Assembly (NCBI GenBank): GCA_024509875.1
Contig: JAMPIV010014840.1
Coordinates: forward strand, 310,001 to 374,000
Direction: 5' to 3'
Source: Oreohelix idahoensis
Lineage: Eukaryota > Mollusca > Gastropoda > Stylommatophora > Oreohelicidae
DNA length: 64,000 nucleotides
In this document: one piece after another, positions 34,281 to 44,640 of the stretch
Layout: every line of letters begins with the position of its first letter
Numbering within the stretch: position 1 is the first letter of the stretch
Program-made: the position numbers and the translations under genes
Notes under the pieces: model-generated
Database searches by the model: none
What the model saw: only the letters and a program-made list of their open reading frames with translations
Told to the model about the DNA's origin: nothing

Positions 34281-34723
34281 CTTACTTACTACTTACTTAG
34301 TCATTCATCTTCTACCCTGGAGTGTAGAGGTTTGCCAGAGAGAACGCTGTACTATCATATAAGCTGTCTTCCTCCTGGCCTGGTTCCAATCTAGTCCTCG
34401 GTCCTTCAGAGATTGTCTATTGTTGTCCTCTCAGCGCACTCTGGGTCGTCTTGGAGCTCTGGATCTTTGGCTCTTAGTTTCCCATACTTATCTTCTCCCA
34501 TTCTGCAGACATGGCCAAACTAATGTAGTTAAGACTGTTCTACTTGGGTCTGGCTGCAGACCGTGTCTCTTCTTATTACATCAACCATTCATCAGATATC
34601 TCATTTCTGAGGTTTGGGGCTGGCTTTGGGTGGGTTGAAGATATTGTTCATGACTCACATCCATAAGTCACGACTGGAACAAAGGTGGAGCGGTATACAG
34701 GGAACTTCGTCGTCTTGCCAACA
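34281..34723 (-). pseudogene. RTE-like LINE end, copy D, with 12-bp target duplication
   Basis: A reverse copy of the LINE family at 5494. The AAGT-type tail (as 'cttacttactacttacttag') lies at 34281-34300 and the 5' truncation at 34723, upstream of the segment encoding the Tyr-Arg-Ser-Thr region. Flanks 'tggttagctaat' (34269-34280) and 'tggttagccaat' (34724-34735) differ by one base. Frames are broken. Confidence 0.85.
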
Positions 34724-34735
34724 TGGTTAGCCAAT

Positions 34736-35085
34736 CACTTCTGTTAATTGTTCTGTTTCCTGTTATATGAGCGCCTGTTTTTTTTTCGACCAATATATGT
34801 TTATTTATTTCCAAAGAACGTGCAAAATCTGACGCATTGAGAAAAAAATGACACTAGATACGATTTGGACTGGTTGTTCAACTTTTTTCGTTTATTGTAA
34901 CTTCATTGTAATAATTTGTTACAAGACAGTTCACAAATACATAGCTGAATTCTATTTCTCCATGGATTGCTTTTAAAAACATTTGTTAAAACACGACTCG
35001 AGACCTTGCATTCAGTAAAACAATCAAAACTAAACTTCCTGAAGCTTCTAATTATTAATTTTTGGCAGTGTATTAAAAAATTGTC
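34736..35085. other. No recognisable gene
   Basis: AT-rich, no motif or repeat partner noticed. Confidence 0.4.
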
Positions 35086-35224
35086 CCATGTGGTTGGGCC
35101 GGGGAGAGCGGTCTCTGAAGAGACATAGAAAGAACAGGTTTACTGCACTTTGAGGCAACTCATACAAGGCAACTAATATCATATTTCACATGCGGCATGA
35201 ACTGATTACAAGAAATGACAAAGA

Positions 35225-35652
35225 GAAACAAACCGGAATGATCTTAAGGGCGACGAACTGGCACGAATTATGGACGACGATTTTTGGGTCATGGAATATT
35301 AGAAGTATTAACGAGAAAGAAGAGATACTGGCGGAGGAGATGAGGAAAGCAAAAGTAGAAATCCTGGCTCTGACGGAAACGAAGTAAAAGGGACAATGCG
35401 TTATGGATCTTGATGGCGACATACTTCTCTACAGTGGAGTCCCAACAACCGAAGTAAAAGCCAAGGATCCAGATCTCTAGGACTACCCAGAGAGCGCTGG
35501 CAGGAAAATATTAGACTATCTCTGAAGGACCAAGAACTAGATTGGAATCAGGCCAGGAGGCAGACAGCCGTTAGGATAGTATGTCGGACTCTCAGGCTAA
35601 AACTCTACAACACAGGATAGAAGATAAATGACTAAGTAAGCAGTAAGTAGCA
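35225..35652 (+). pseudogene. LINE with internal deletion: endonuclease start joined to 3' end
   Basis: Bases 35270-35440 encode 'SWNIRSINEKEEILAEEM', 'KVEILALTETK' and then, after a stop, 'LLYSGV'. These are the opening motifs of the APE-type endonuclease of LINEs. The sequence passes directly into the 3' end common to the AAGT-tailed family ('DRGLDWNQARR'-type region and 'atgactaagtaagc'). Reverse transcriptase is missing. Just upstream, 35110-35180 resembles 4050-4140, perhaps the 5' untranslated region. It gives the only view here of the N-terminal end of such an element. Confidence 0.7.
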
Positions 35653-35741
35653 TGGGACATCACAGACGAATTTTGAAAATACTATGAACAGATAACGAAA
35701 GTAACGAGATTGTCCTAAAAGAATTCAGTCCGCAAATGAAG

Positions 35742-35747
35742 TTTATT
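35742..35747 (-). promoter_or_regulatory. Candidate polyadenylation signal AATAAA
   Basis: The first canonical AATAAA I see downstream of the cadherin stop codon, about 660 bases away on the same strand. The distance and AT-rich context leave it uncertain. Confidence 0.25.
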
Positions 35748-36149
35748 ATTCATTTTAAAAGGAAGCAATTGAGTTTCTTCGACCATGGTATGAGAACAGG
35801 AATAATGGAATATGTCGTGACAACAGGAAAGATTGAAGAAAAAAGAAAGGACGACAAAGAGAGAAGATACATGATTCTGTGACAGTCAAGAACAGAACTG
35901 ATAAACAGCAGTGCAGACAGGAAGCCGTGAAGAGACATTATCACCTCCTCCATCAGACGTGGTACTTGGAAAAGACGAAGGTCCACAATCCTTAGTAAAC
36001 GAACAATCCAAATTATCAAGTTCGGAACAGCGTTTTATATGTAATATTAAACATTCGATCATTTGTAAAATAGCAAACATTGAACCTTATACAAAAGTGC
36101 ATGCACATTTGGTATAAAAAGACATAACATCTTGTTGAAGACCGTAAAG

Positions 36150-36330
36150 AAAGGCTGAGCTGAAGGCAAACGATCAAGAGCGGGACAGCGCTTAAGTGCA
36201 AAGAAAACATGAAGAGATGGACAGAAAAGATTATGTCAGAGTGTGCCATGAAGACAAGAGACAGAAGACGTTAGAGATCCTTCGCAGACGACCTTCGTTG
36301 TGGAGATGGCAGCTGATAATGGTGGTAAAT
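36150..36330 (+). pseudogene. LINE C-terminal fragment
   Basis: 'MKRWTEKIMSECAMKTRD' and 'RSFADDLRCG' read as the usual 'W.D.I..W....s...a..DR..WR' tail of a LINE pol. Related fragments on the minus strand lie at 40380-40640 and 63110-63290. Confidence 0.5.
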
Positions 36331-36402
36331 ATATGTTGCTATTATTAAACACAATTTCCTCGATGCAAGACGCACGCCCTCTACTAGGGGTACAAATTTC
36401 GG

Positions 36403-36585
36403 TTACATAGTTACTGCTGTAGCAATCATCATTATCCCAAGCACATAAAGACAGCTAGGGAGAAGTTTATCCACACCGGCAGAAGAAAACCCTCGCAGAC
36501 GATCTTTATAAACGTAAAACGAAGTTTGTACGGTGTCCAGGTCAGTAAAAGTCTCCGATTTCCTTAGCTCACTCAAGGATCTCGC
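36403..36585 (-). CDS. Last exon of a cadherin-type gene (exon 4 here)
   Basis: A strong acceptor ('gtttttttcctccag') precedes 60 codons and TAA at 36403-36405. The exon starts in phase 0, matching the phase-0 end of the exon at 39755-39873. The first 27 residues ('ARSLSELRKSETFTDLDTVQ' and 'TSFYVYK') fit the end of a cadherin repeat after the L.V.A strand. Then come a small-residue stretch 'RGFSSAGVDK' and a hydrophobic stretch 'LLPSCLYVLGIMMIATAV', with only Thr-Met after it. There is no cytoplasmic domain, so a GPI-anchor signal is likely; a bare membrane tail is the alternative. No recognisable domain forces the link to the other exons; phase, strand, order and fold continuity do. Confidence 0.6.
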   Translation of the reverse strand, partial: ARSLSELRKSETFTDLDTVQTSFYVYKDRLRGFSSAGVDKLLPSCLYVLGIMMIATAVTM

Positions 36586-37557
36586 CTGGAGGAAAAAAAC
36601 AAATTCAATAAAACACAAATGTGTGATATTTCGAATTTCAGCTCGTAAAAACAACAAAAAGCTGTATGGTGCGCCACGATATAATAGATTATTTTCCCCA
36701 AGAGCCGTCTGGTACGGCCGTTTGGTTACATTCCGATTTACTCATGTACTTTAAACAAACTTATTTGTTTCAATATATCAAAATATTCTTCAGTCAATTT
36801 ACAAATCACACGGAGAAGATAGCTAGTTTTAGACATGAAGTGCACGATAAAAGATATTGACAGACTTGTTGCGGCTCGATATTAATGATTCTTCATCTGT
36901 TGGCATTGGCGTCATTGCATGGTGAGTGTTTGTAGAGTTAAATAAACGTCATTAGGATTGTGTGTTCTTCTTTCATTTATGTGTCCTTTTGGTGTTATGC
37001 CCCTTAACGTACGAGTCATTGTTCCATTAAGTCACCTCTGCCACATACATGTAAAGTCTAGACATACGTCATACAAACTGTAGGTATACAGTCCAAATTA
37101 GCCTGTAACAAATCTACTTTTATTACTGTTACAAAATCCCCTGATTATTTTTATTTTTAAATAAGATTGTTGCTCTCAACGCTATGAATTGTAACAAACC
37201 TATAACAATGTTCACAATTATTGTGTACCGCGTCACCAAGTTCTGTGAACCTACTCATAATTGTGTACACAACGTCACCAAGTTCGGTGAACCTGTCACA
37301 GCTGTAATCCAGTAAACATTGTATGATTTTTGTTCGGCTTTAATTTTTGTATGGCCGGCCCGGAAAAGGTCACTCGACATTCCTTCACATTTTGTCAGTT
37401 TAAAATGTATCATAATAGACAGCCGTATGCATCATTTCAGCTTGCTAGGTGGTCTGAAACCTAGTGAACCAAATAACGTCTGAAAAATCAGACTTAGTTG
37501 TGTGACAGGCAGTAATTCTGTTTCTACAGTGCAGCTTAGTGTAGCATTTAAAAAATC
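36586..37557. other. Intron sequence, no recognisable gene
   Basis: Part of the intron between the last two cadherin exons. Near 37215-37294 a 40-base string with 'acgtcaccaagttcggtgaa' is tandemly repeated twice. Otherwise nothing recognised. Confidence 0.45.
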
Positions 37558-37571
37558 GTATCTCCATTTAG

Positions 37572-37728
37572 GTCCGCTGGGAGGACAACATTAGGCAATC
37601 TCTGAAGGACCAAGTACTAGATTAGAACCAGGACAGAAGGAAGACGGCCGATAAGATAATACATGTATAGCGCTCTCTCCTCTAAACCTCTACATCTCAC
37701 GGCAGAAGAGGGATGGCTAAGTAAGTAA
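37572..37728 (+). pseudogene. Very short RTE-like LINE end, copy F, with 12-14-bp target duplication
   Basis: Only the last 157 bases of the AAGT-tailed LINE family: 'gtccgctgggaggacaacat' through 'ggctaagtaagtaa'. It is flanked by 'gtatctccatttag' (37558-37571) and 'gtatctcaatttag' (37729-37742), which differ by one base. It lies in the cadherin intron. Confidence 0.85.
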
Positions 37729-37738
37729 GTATCTCAAT

Positions 37739-37960
37739 TTAGAGCGTCAGATTGGCAAAAAAGTTAGAGGGCTGGCTTGTCGCGGCAAAGGTACCAGGTT
37801 AGAAACACGGTGTCGTCAAGCTCTAGTCTACCCAGCTGTAAAAACGATTACCTGCTTCTAAGTTTGGAAACGCAAAGGCAGCGAGGAAAGGAACTGGTTA
37901 CCTCACTTCTCGAACCTGAAACTAATATAGTAAAGTCTCTAACACTTAAATCTCCTACGG
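37739..37960 (+). mobile_element. tRNA-derived SINE, copy 2
   Basis: Matches 6940-7145 in order: 'gagcgtcagattggc', 'aggttagaaacacggtg', 'ctagtctacccagctgtaaa', 'aaaggcagcgaggaaagg', 'cacttctcgaacctgaaact'. The box B-like region is weaker here. Confidence 0.65.
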
Positions 37961-38349
37961 CAGTATCTGGTATGAGACTACTTTTACCTTTTTATCTCCA
38001 TTTGCCCATGATTCTCCACAGAAAGAAAAAAGCTATTACCGGGCTCCCCAACAATCACAAACACTCTATACAGCACCACTCAAACAGCTTCAGAACTCGT
38101 GCAAATTCTTCAATCTGGCATTGGCTGCGAACGAGCAACAAGCTCAGCAACCGTAGTTAATCAACAACATCTCCATTTAATGCCTTAGTCATAGAAACTT
38201 TGAAATGTCAGGACACGAATGCCGAAATGGAGAATTTGATAACAACAAGAGAGACATTTAAAGAGTTAATGTAAATCGACAGGTGTTATTACTCTGTGAA
38301 CTGCGACACACCGGAAGAGGTGAAATATATTCGGAGAATTAAAAAAATA

Positions 38350-38665
38350 ATTTATTTCAGTCAAGAACGCAATTGATAAACAGTGCTGGAGACAGAAATG
38401 TGACGCTGGTGATGGATAGGACACGCACTGAGAAAATCTGTTGATAGCATAACAAGGCAGTGCTTGGTCTGGAGTCCTCGTAGAAAGAAGGGCAGATGGA
38501 GATTTAAAAAAAACAAAACAACACAGGGAGAAGAGAGCTGGTGACAGAAGTAAAAATGGCGAAGAAGAAGTAGAAATAACTTGAGAAGATAAGGAAGGGG
38601 CAGGAGAACTTGGCATGTGTTTGTTGATGGATTGACTGGAGACAGGAGGTTATGAGGAGACATGA
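38350..38665 (+). pseudogene. LINE 3' end, family with '(D)RRTWQ' tail
   Basis: Decayed reading of the LINE C-terminus: 'SITRQ'-like segment 'gttgatagcataacaaggca', then 'WSPRRKKGRWRFK' and 'RRELVTEVK'. The same family occurs in reverse at 38740-39090 and 39385-39580. Confidence 0.6.
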
Positions 38666-38739
38666 TCATCTTTGTCACCAGGCATGGAGCTTTAAGAAGA
38701 CGAATAATCTCTATTTATTCCTTGTATTGGAAATACACT

Positions 38740-39090
38740 TTGATGTTGCCGCCCTTCACCACCCATTAGCGCCCCATGGAGCATTGGCCTTCAACAAACC
38801 TTTACCAAGTCTTCCTGTCCCGTGCCATCTGCTCAAGGTCTTTCTATCTCTTCTTTATCCCTTCATGTCTGTCTCCAGTTCTCTTCTCCATGTGTTCTTT
38901 GGTCTTCCTCTACCTCTCTTACCGTGCGGGTTCCAGAACAAGGACTGTCTGGTAATGCTATCAACAGGTTTCCTTAATGGGTGTCTTATCCAACTGCAAC
39001 GTTTTCCTCTTATCTCTCCTATATATTTCTATTTACACGCGTTGGGATCCTCGCCGGCGCTACGGAGTTTCTGCACTGTGCTGAGATCCT
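38740..39090 (-). pseudogene. LINE 3' end, second copy of the same family
   Basis: Minus-strand reading contains the 'gttgatagcattaccagaca' segment, then '[16 protein letters not shown]' and 'MARDRKTW', a LINE C-terminal pattern with several frame breaks. Confidence 0.6.
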
Positions 39091-39384
39091 TCTAGTGTAT
39101 AGATCTGGGGGAGGGGGGAGGGAATCGGAGCACTGATGGAGTTGTCCATGTGCAATGAAGATACTCCTTCAAACAAACCTAACCAAACCTCTCATCTCTC
39201 GTTCTACTTGCACTTGTCTGGTTCTTGTTATCCTTTGGTAACCTTATTTTACCATTTCAATTCTTGTAATATGCACAATGTCGTAAAGTCTGGATCATAA
39301 CTCGCCATTCATACCAAAACGGTACACCGTACAATTAAAAGTTGTATTCTATACGGACCAATGAAACGGCATCCTTATTCACGT

Positions 39385-39580
39385 ATCATCATCATAACCC
39401 TCCACTCCCAAAGGAGCATAGACCTTAAACAAACACTTGCCAAGTCCTCCTGTCACGTGCCATCACCTCAAGTTCTTTCCACGTTCTCCTTATCATTTTC
39501 ATCTCTGTTTCCAGCTCTCTTCTCCATATGCTTCTTGGCCTATCTCTGCCTCTCTTGCCCTGGGGGTTCCAGAACAATAT
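39385..39580 (-). pseudogene. LINE 3' end, third copy of the same family
   Basis: The best preserved of the three: 'WNPQGKRGRDRPRSIWRREL' and 'LEVMARDRRTWQVFV' are readable on the minus strand. Confidence 0.7.
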
Positions 39581-39754
39581 TCAAGTATGTTTATTACAAA
39601 ATAATTAGGCATCTAACATGGCCGGACTCCAAATCTGATACAACTTTGTGTCCAGGATATCTTTCATCTGAAACTATAGTAACCTCTATAGTAACAAGCA
39701 CCCATTTATGTAAGTCTGTAGATTTTTGGTTAATGTTTTTATTTTCTAACTTAC

Positions 39755-39873
39755 TTGCACAATAAGATCTAAAAGCTTGACATTCTGAGGAAGATCATCA
39801 AGCGGTTTTATGATCTTTAATTCAGCAGTTACTTTATTAATAGTTATGTAGCTATCATAGTCCGTGGGAGTAC
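39755..39873 (-). CDS. Cadherin-type gene, internal exon 3 here
   Basis: The acceptor 'tttttttccgcacag' and the donor 'CAA|gtaagtt' bound 119 bases (phase 1 in, phase 0 out). The first two bases complete a codon begun by the exon at 44855-44936. It encodes the second half of a cadherin repeat: 'TPTDYDSYITINKVTAELKI', then 'IKPLDDLPQNVKLLDLIVQ'. The pattern (F/I).I....G.I.....LD.E....y.L.V.A of cadherin strands D to F is visible, with LDDL in place of the common LDRE/LDYE. Calcium-site residues in this half are thus partly altered. Confidence 0.82.
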
Positions 39874-39926
39874 CTGTGCGGAAAAAAAACAAGAGATAAA
39901 TGCCACCCTACTTTCTTCTTGGAAGC

Positions 39927-40297
39927 TTTACTTAATTACTTAGTCGTTCCTCTTCTACCGTAAGGTGTAGAGGTTTGGAAGAGAGAACACCATACTATCC
40001 TCTTGGCTGTCTTCCTCCTGGACTGGTTCCAATCTAGTCCTCGGTCCTACAAAGATTGTCCAATGTTGTCCTCCCAGCAGACTCTGAGTCGTCCTGGAGG
40101 TCTGCATCCATGGCTCTTAGTTTCCCATGCTTGTAATGGTAGCCGATCTTCTCCCGTTCTGCAGACATGGCCAAACATCTAAGTTGGGACTGTTCTACTT
40201 GGGTCTGCAGGGTTTGGGATTTTAGGCCTTGATGTATCGTCTGTTCGCGGACCATGTCTCTTCTTTTTACTTCAACCCCCTTCCTCAGATACCTCAT
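39927..40297 (-). pseudogene. RTE-like LINE end, copy G, with 11-bp target duplication
   Basis: A reverse copy of the family at 5494, with the tail toward 39927 ('tttacttaattacttagtcg'). It reads 'MRYLRKGVEVKRRDMVREQT' and 'HQGLKSQTLQTQVEQSQLR' in one frame, and the remainder in others. The target duplication 'ttcttggaagc' is exact at 39916-39926 and 40298-40308. It lies in a cadherin intron, in the same orientation as the gene. Confidence 0.88.
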
Positions 40298-40379
40298 TTC
40301 TTGGAAGCAAGACATAAACACGTTGTTAGTGTTATCATCATCATTATCAGCATCGTTGTCAGCTACTATCTCCACATCA

Positions 40380-40640
40380 TAGGTCGACTGCAATGGATCT
40401 CCAACATCTTCTGTCTCTTATCTTGATCGTGCACTCTGATGAACTCTTTCCTGTTCATTCCTTGATGTTATCTTCCCACAAATAGCGCTGTCTTTCTCTC
40501 GATTGTTTGTCTTAAACTCCGCCTTCCATTACGGTCTTCGACAAAGTCCTATGTCTGTCTCTTTATATGGCCAACATATGTTAGCTTATTTTGAAATCCT
40601 TTGTTAATTCTGTTTGCATTCTTAGGTTTTCCAGTTTACC
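40380..40640 (-). pseudogene. LINE C-terminal fragment
   Basis: Minus-strand frames give 'RERQRYLWEDNIKE' and 'RVHDQDKRQKMLEI', the end of a LINE pol of the type also seen at 63110-63290. Truncated and frameshifted. Confidence 0.55.
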
Positions 40641-40833
40641 GAAAATGATTGTGGGTGAACATCGCTTTAATTTTTACTTCAGTTTTCATTTCTTCAGGAA
40701 AATCAACCATTACTACAGCTGCCACCCCTGCAAAGACCATTGGAAATAATATTCATGTACTCATGCAGCTCTGGTTTCTGTTTCAATTTATTTTACATGT
40801 AAGGTTTCCACCCAATGCACAACGTCAAATTAG

Positions 40834-41125
40834 TTGAAATCTGATGCACTGGGCCACAGGCCTAGTGAAACAGTGCAACGTACGCCGCTTGATGATAACG
40901 TCATTAAAAAGTAAGCAGAATGTCACTAATCCCGTAGAGTCCCGCCAGACTTCGAGAGTGCCGGACCGCGCCTCTAAGGAGCCCACGCTATGCTACTGGT
41001 GGTTACCTTTCCCTGAGCTGTGGAGCAAACAGAAAAAGCACATATGATAGCATTCCTGGAAAAACTCTATGGATATGCAAATAGCCTCAAGGTGACACTG
41101 CTTTATTTGGAAATATTCAATTAGA
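40834..41125 (+). repeat. Composite retroposon, copy 1 (unique head plus LINE tail)
   Basis: A head of about 110 bases ('ttgaaatctgatgcactggg' through 'ttaaaaagtaagcagaatgt') is followed by a tail that matches the end of the RNase H LINE at 45165-45760 ('cattcctggaaaaactctat', 'caaatagcctcaa'). The copy at 44175-44485 has the same head and tail with a different middle. A short element with a borrowed LINE tail is the usual design of a SINE. No tRNA promoter was recognised in the head. Confidence 0.6.
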
Positions 41126-41278
41126 CGTCTGAGAGTGTTATTGTTATTGTGGTTCAGAATCATCCACCTCATTGCACTCCGCGCAAACCCATAGGTGCCC
41201 AGTCTCCCTCAGCAAACATAGTTTGAATGCTAACTGTTCCCGTAACGCGCTGGCTGTATACACGACGGATGCATCCTC

Positions 41279-41742
41279 TCATATGTTTATTTCTGCTAGT
41301 CTTACACCTGACGCTAAATTCCAGAAATCTAAGCCTTGTTGATTCATCGATTGAATGAAATGTCTTTTTTCTACCAGGTGATAAGTTATTTCTCCCTTAT
41401 CCATATCCAGTGTTTCCGTTATGAGTGTTGTCGAAAGCCCTGTCAGCTCTCTCGTTGCCGCGTACCCCTGCATGACCAGGACAGTAGATCCACACCAGAT
41501 CCAGAAAATTGTAGGCTTCAATTGATATTTCCCATTCATGCCGGAGTCATCCACTTTGGACTTTCCAAAACATGGACGGTGGCGTCTGACACAATAACTG
41601 CTCTTGTTGATGGAGTTTCAGACAGCCATCTCAGGGCTGTGGTAACTGCCTCTATCTCCATTCTCATGCTGCAAGTTGTTGTTATGCAAGCTTCGCTCTG
41701 TTCGGCGACGACATTGCTCTTTACGTAACCGGATAGCCCCAT
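41279..41742 (-). pseudogene. LINE RNase H fragment of another family
   Basis: The upper frame (41742-41536) reads 'TTCSMRMEIEAVTTALRWLS' and 'TRAVIVSDA', carrying the RNase H Glu and Asp blocks. The lower frame (41554-41279) continues with 'WIWCGSTVLVMQGYAATREL', a frameshifted form of the 'W.pGHaGv.GNE.AD' block, and then a decayed C-terminal part. No start, no reverse transcriptase. Confidence 0.7.
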
Positions 41743-42295
41743 CCTGATTTCTCACATGGAGTATAGATCCATCTGAGAGAGTACGAAGAAGAATAAGAGA
41801 AGAAGAAGAAAAAGAAGAAGCAGAAGATGATATTAGTTGCTTCCCCTAGACACGCTTGAGGAAGCAGCAAAGTTGTTTTCTTCTCGTGTTCGTCAATCTG
41901 ACAATAGAAAAGCATTAGGCGATTCGGAAAAAAAACCTCTGTAGCTCCCGGGAGGACTCTGTTGAGACAAATGAAAAAAAGACCTCCTGCTCCCGCAGGC
42001 AATTGTTGTACATGGCAATTAATATGAGGTTTTGTCTTAGGATGGCAACCTCATCTTGCAAAATTAAGTGCTACAGAAATCACCTTTCCAATAACAAGTG
42101 AATGCTTGGAGAAGGCTTACGGTAAGGATAGCATCTGAATTAATGGGTTCTTGCTACATAAGAAGCAAAAACCAAAACGTTAATGGTGATGATGCAGCAA
42201 CAGACACAACGTAAAGTAGTTAAACAAAAGTATACATAAAAGGTAATAGAAAACAAGTTACAATTAAGATGACATATCACACAGGTAACTATATA
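41743..42295. other. Intron sequence, no recognisable gene
   Basis: A GAA/AAG-rich tract lies near 41786-41826. The rest shows nothing recognisable. Confidence 0.4.
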
Positions 42296-43617
42296 CAAGG
42301 GGCTTGACATAAGTCTTGGGCCTGACCATGAAGGACGTGTCACAGAGAGCTGAAATTTTGTATAGTGTTTATTCCTTTTCAATATAGCCACCGTTTGAAT
42401 TGACACACTTCTGCCATCTCTGCTTGACCTTGAAAAGACCTTGGGAGTAAAACACCATATTTTTCAAACTAAACCAGTCATCACATGCCAGTATAACTTC
42501 TTCATCGCTGTCAAAATGATTTCCTTTTAGCTGTGTTTTTAAGATTTGGGAATAGAAAAAAGTCTGATGGAGCCAAATCTGGAGAATATGGTGGGTGTGG
42601 AAGAATTTCAATATTCAAATCGTTGGCTGCTAAGCTGCACAAGCCGTGCTTTGTGAGAGGGCGCGTTGTCTTGAAGCAAAGGAAGATTTTGAGTGCGCGT
42701 TATCACTCGTTTCCTGGTCACAACCTTTCTTAGTTTGTTGAGAAGATCTGCATAGTACTGTCCATTAACTGTGTTGCCTCGAGGCAGATAATCTTTCAAC
42801 AGGACACCTTTGGCGTCCCAAAATACAGTCAGCATCACTTTTCCTGCAGATTTCTGCGCTCTCGGCTTGACAGGTGTTGGGGAGCCTGGCGTTTTCCATT
42901 GCATGCTGGCAATTTTGGATTCGGGGTCATAATGGTGTACCCAACTCTCATCTACTGTCACCATGGTCTCCAAAAAGTTTTTTGACTGACACTTTTTGAG
43001 TAGCTGTTGACAGCAATTTACCCTCGTTTGCTTCTGTTCACGTGTCAACAGTCGCGGAACCCAGCGTGCACACACTTTTCGCATGTTCAGTCTGTTGTGT
43101 AAAATTCTATAAACTGTTCTTTCATTTAGTTTTACTCTACTAGCTATCTCCACAATTGTCATTTTTCGATCCTGGTCAATGATTTTCTTCACTCTTGTTG
43201 CATTTTCATCGTTGCACTCTGAGGCTGGTCTACCAGATCTTGGCAGATCAGCAACATTTGAGCGGCCGCACTTAAACTGTTGACACCAGTTTTTTACCGA
43301 AGTATATGAAGGACAAGAATCACGAAACACTGGTTCCATCTCCCTGTGTATTTCTGTAGGTGTTTTTCCCTGAAACATCAGAAATTTTATCACAGCTCTG
43401 GCCTCCTTCTTTTCGATTGTTTTGTCAAATCTTTGGAGCAGCAGATCCGGTCAATAGGGTACATTGCGCCGTGCACCGTAGCGGGAAAACCCATTGAAGA
43501 AACAAACACGTACTTCACACATTCAGTGCAAATATGATGAACTTTAAATGTGCCAAGTTTCATCTTCCTCCTGTGACTCCTTCATGGTCAGGACCAAGAC
43601 TTATGTCAAGCTCTTTG
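42296..43617 (-). mobile_element. mariner DNA transposon (1,322 bp) with TA target
   Basis: The ends are inverted repeats: left 'caaggggcttgacataagtc', right (read in reverse) 'caaagagcttgacataagtc', followed on both sides by 'ttgg.cctgaccatgaagga'. A TA dinucleotide flanks each end (42294-42295 and 43618-43619). The length is typical for mariner. It lies in a cadherin intron. Confidence 0.92.
42369..43393 (-). pseudogene. mariner transposase (D,D34D type), two frameshifts
   Basis: The N-terminal helix-turn-helix region ends in 'VADLPRSGRPASE'. A 'WVPRLL' box stands for the usual WVPHxL. The first catalytic Asp is in 'MVTVDESWVHHYDPESK' and the second in 'LLQDNAPSHKA'. After 'LSSQR' (about 42625) the frame shifts. 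The third catalytic block 'PYSPDLAPSDFF' is in a second frame, and a third frame gives the C-terminus to 42369 ('WFSLKNMVFYSQGLFKVKQR'). No in-frame ATG is seen at the usual start. The family acts by cut-and-paste at TA; this copy cannot make an intact protein. Confidence 0.92.
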
Positions 43618-43619
43618 TA

Positions 43620-43695
43620 TATATATATATGCGTGTGCATGTATTTGAGCGCATGTGTGTGTGCGTGTGTGCGTGTGTGTGTGTGTGTAGGCATG
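43620..43695. repeat. TA and TG microsatellite
   Basis: A short (ta)n run then an imperfect (tg)n run directly next to the mariner right end. Confidence 0.85.
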
Positions 43696-44174
43696 AGAGA
43701 GATGGTTCAGACTAGGAATCTGTAACAAGCAATTTCTTCTCATCGTTTATTTACTGGCACTAGTCTGGTTCTTGTCAGTATTTTCACACTGGTGACCTTG
43801 TCGTAGCATAACAAGAGTTCCATTCTTCGCAAGCACCCATTTATGGTCTGTAACGTCTTGGTCGACGTTATTATTGTTCCCCATGTCTCTGAACCATACA
43901 ATATGAATAAGTTGATATCTGATTTGAATATTTAAAAAAAATGTTTTATTTATGTAACTATGTTCTCTTTTATGAATACTCTTTTAATTTCTATTTTTTT
44001 TTTGACGTGGCACAATCTTGCCCTTGCCAATATAGCGACTTAACTTTTGACGGTAGCGATTTTCTACATGATTTTGCTAGAAACCAGTCAAACAGAGAGA
44101 CAGACCACAATGCTGCCTGTCAGGTAGACTGGGGGCAATCAAAGGCTAAGGAAGGCAATCCGACATAAATGCCC
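43696..44174. other. Intron sequence, no recognisable gene
   Basis: Bases 43740-43910 may hold a decayed LINE 3' end on the minus strand, but no frame is convincing. Confidence 0.3.
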
Positions 44175-44485
44175 GTTGAAATAGCATGCACTGAGCCACA
44201 GGCCTAACGAAACAGTGCAACGTACGCCGCTTGATGATGACATCATTAAAAAGTAAACAAAATGTCGTCAACCCCGTAAAGTTCCGCTGGGCTACACAGA
44301 CGCAAAGGGCAAAAAAAAAAAAAAAAAAACAAGTTCCCCAACACATGCGGAACAGAGAAAGCACATATGATCGACACCAGTATCATTCGTGGAAAAGCTC
44401 TACGGAGATTCAAATAGCCTCAAACTGACTACTGCTTTCTTTGACAACATTCAAGTAGACGTCTGGGAGTGTACGAAGAAGAGTT
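44175..44485 (+). repeat. Composite retroposon, copy 2
   Basis: The head 'ttgaaatagcatgcactgag' through 'ttaaaaagtaaacaaaatgt' matches copy 1 at 40834. An A-run of about 19 bases follows, and then the LINE-derived tail ('catgcggaacagagaaagca', 'aaatagcctcaaactgacta', 'gtagacgtctggg'). Confidence 0.6.
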
Positions 44486-44640
44486 TATATATATATATAT
44501 ATATATTTTTTTTTTTCTGAAACAACTTGTAAGGGTAGGATGCTGACATTGAATATAACTCACACCGAGAAACCCAGCTGATAGCATTACATGATAGTAC
44601 TTCCTCTGGAATATCAAGATACTACGGAATAGAGGTATGC
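44486..44640 (+). pseudogene. Microsatellite and LINE C-terminal scrap
   Basis: A (ta)n/T run at about 44486-44518 precedes about 110 bases with the 'agctgatagcattacatgat' segment seen in the LINE ends at 38350 and 38740. Confidence 0.4.
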
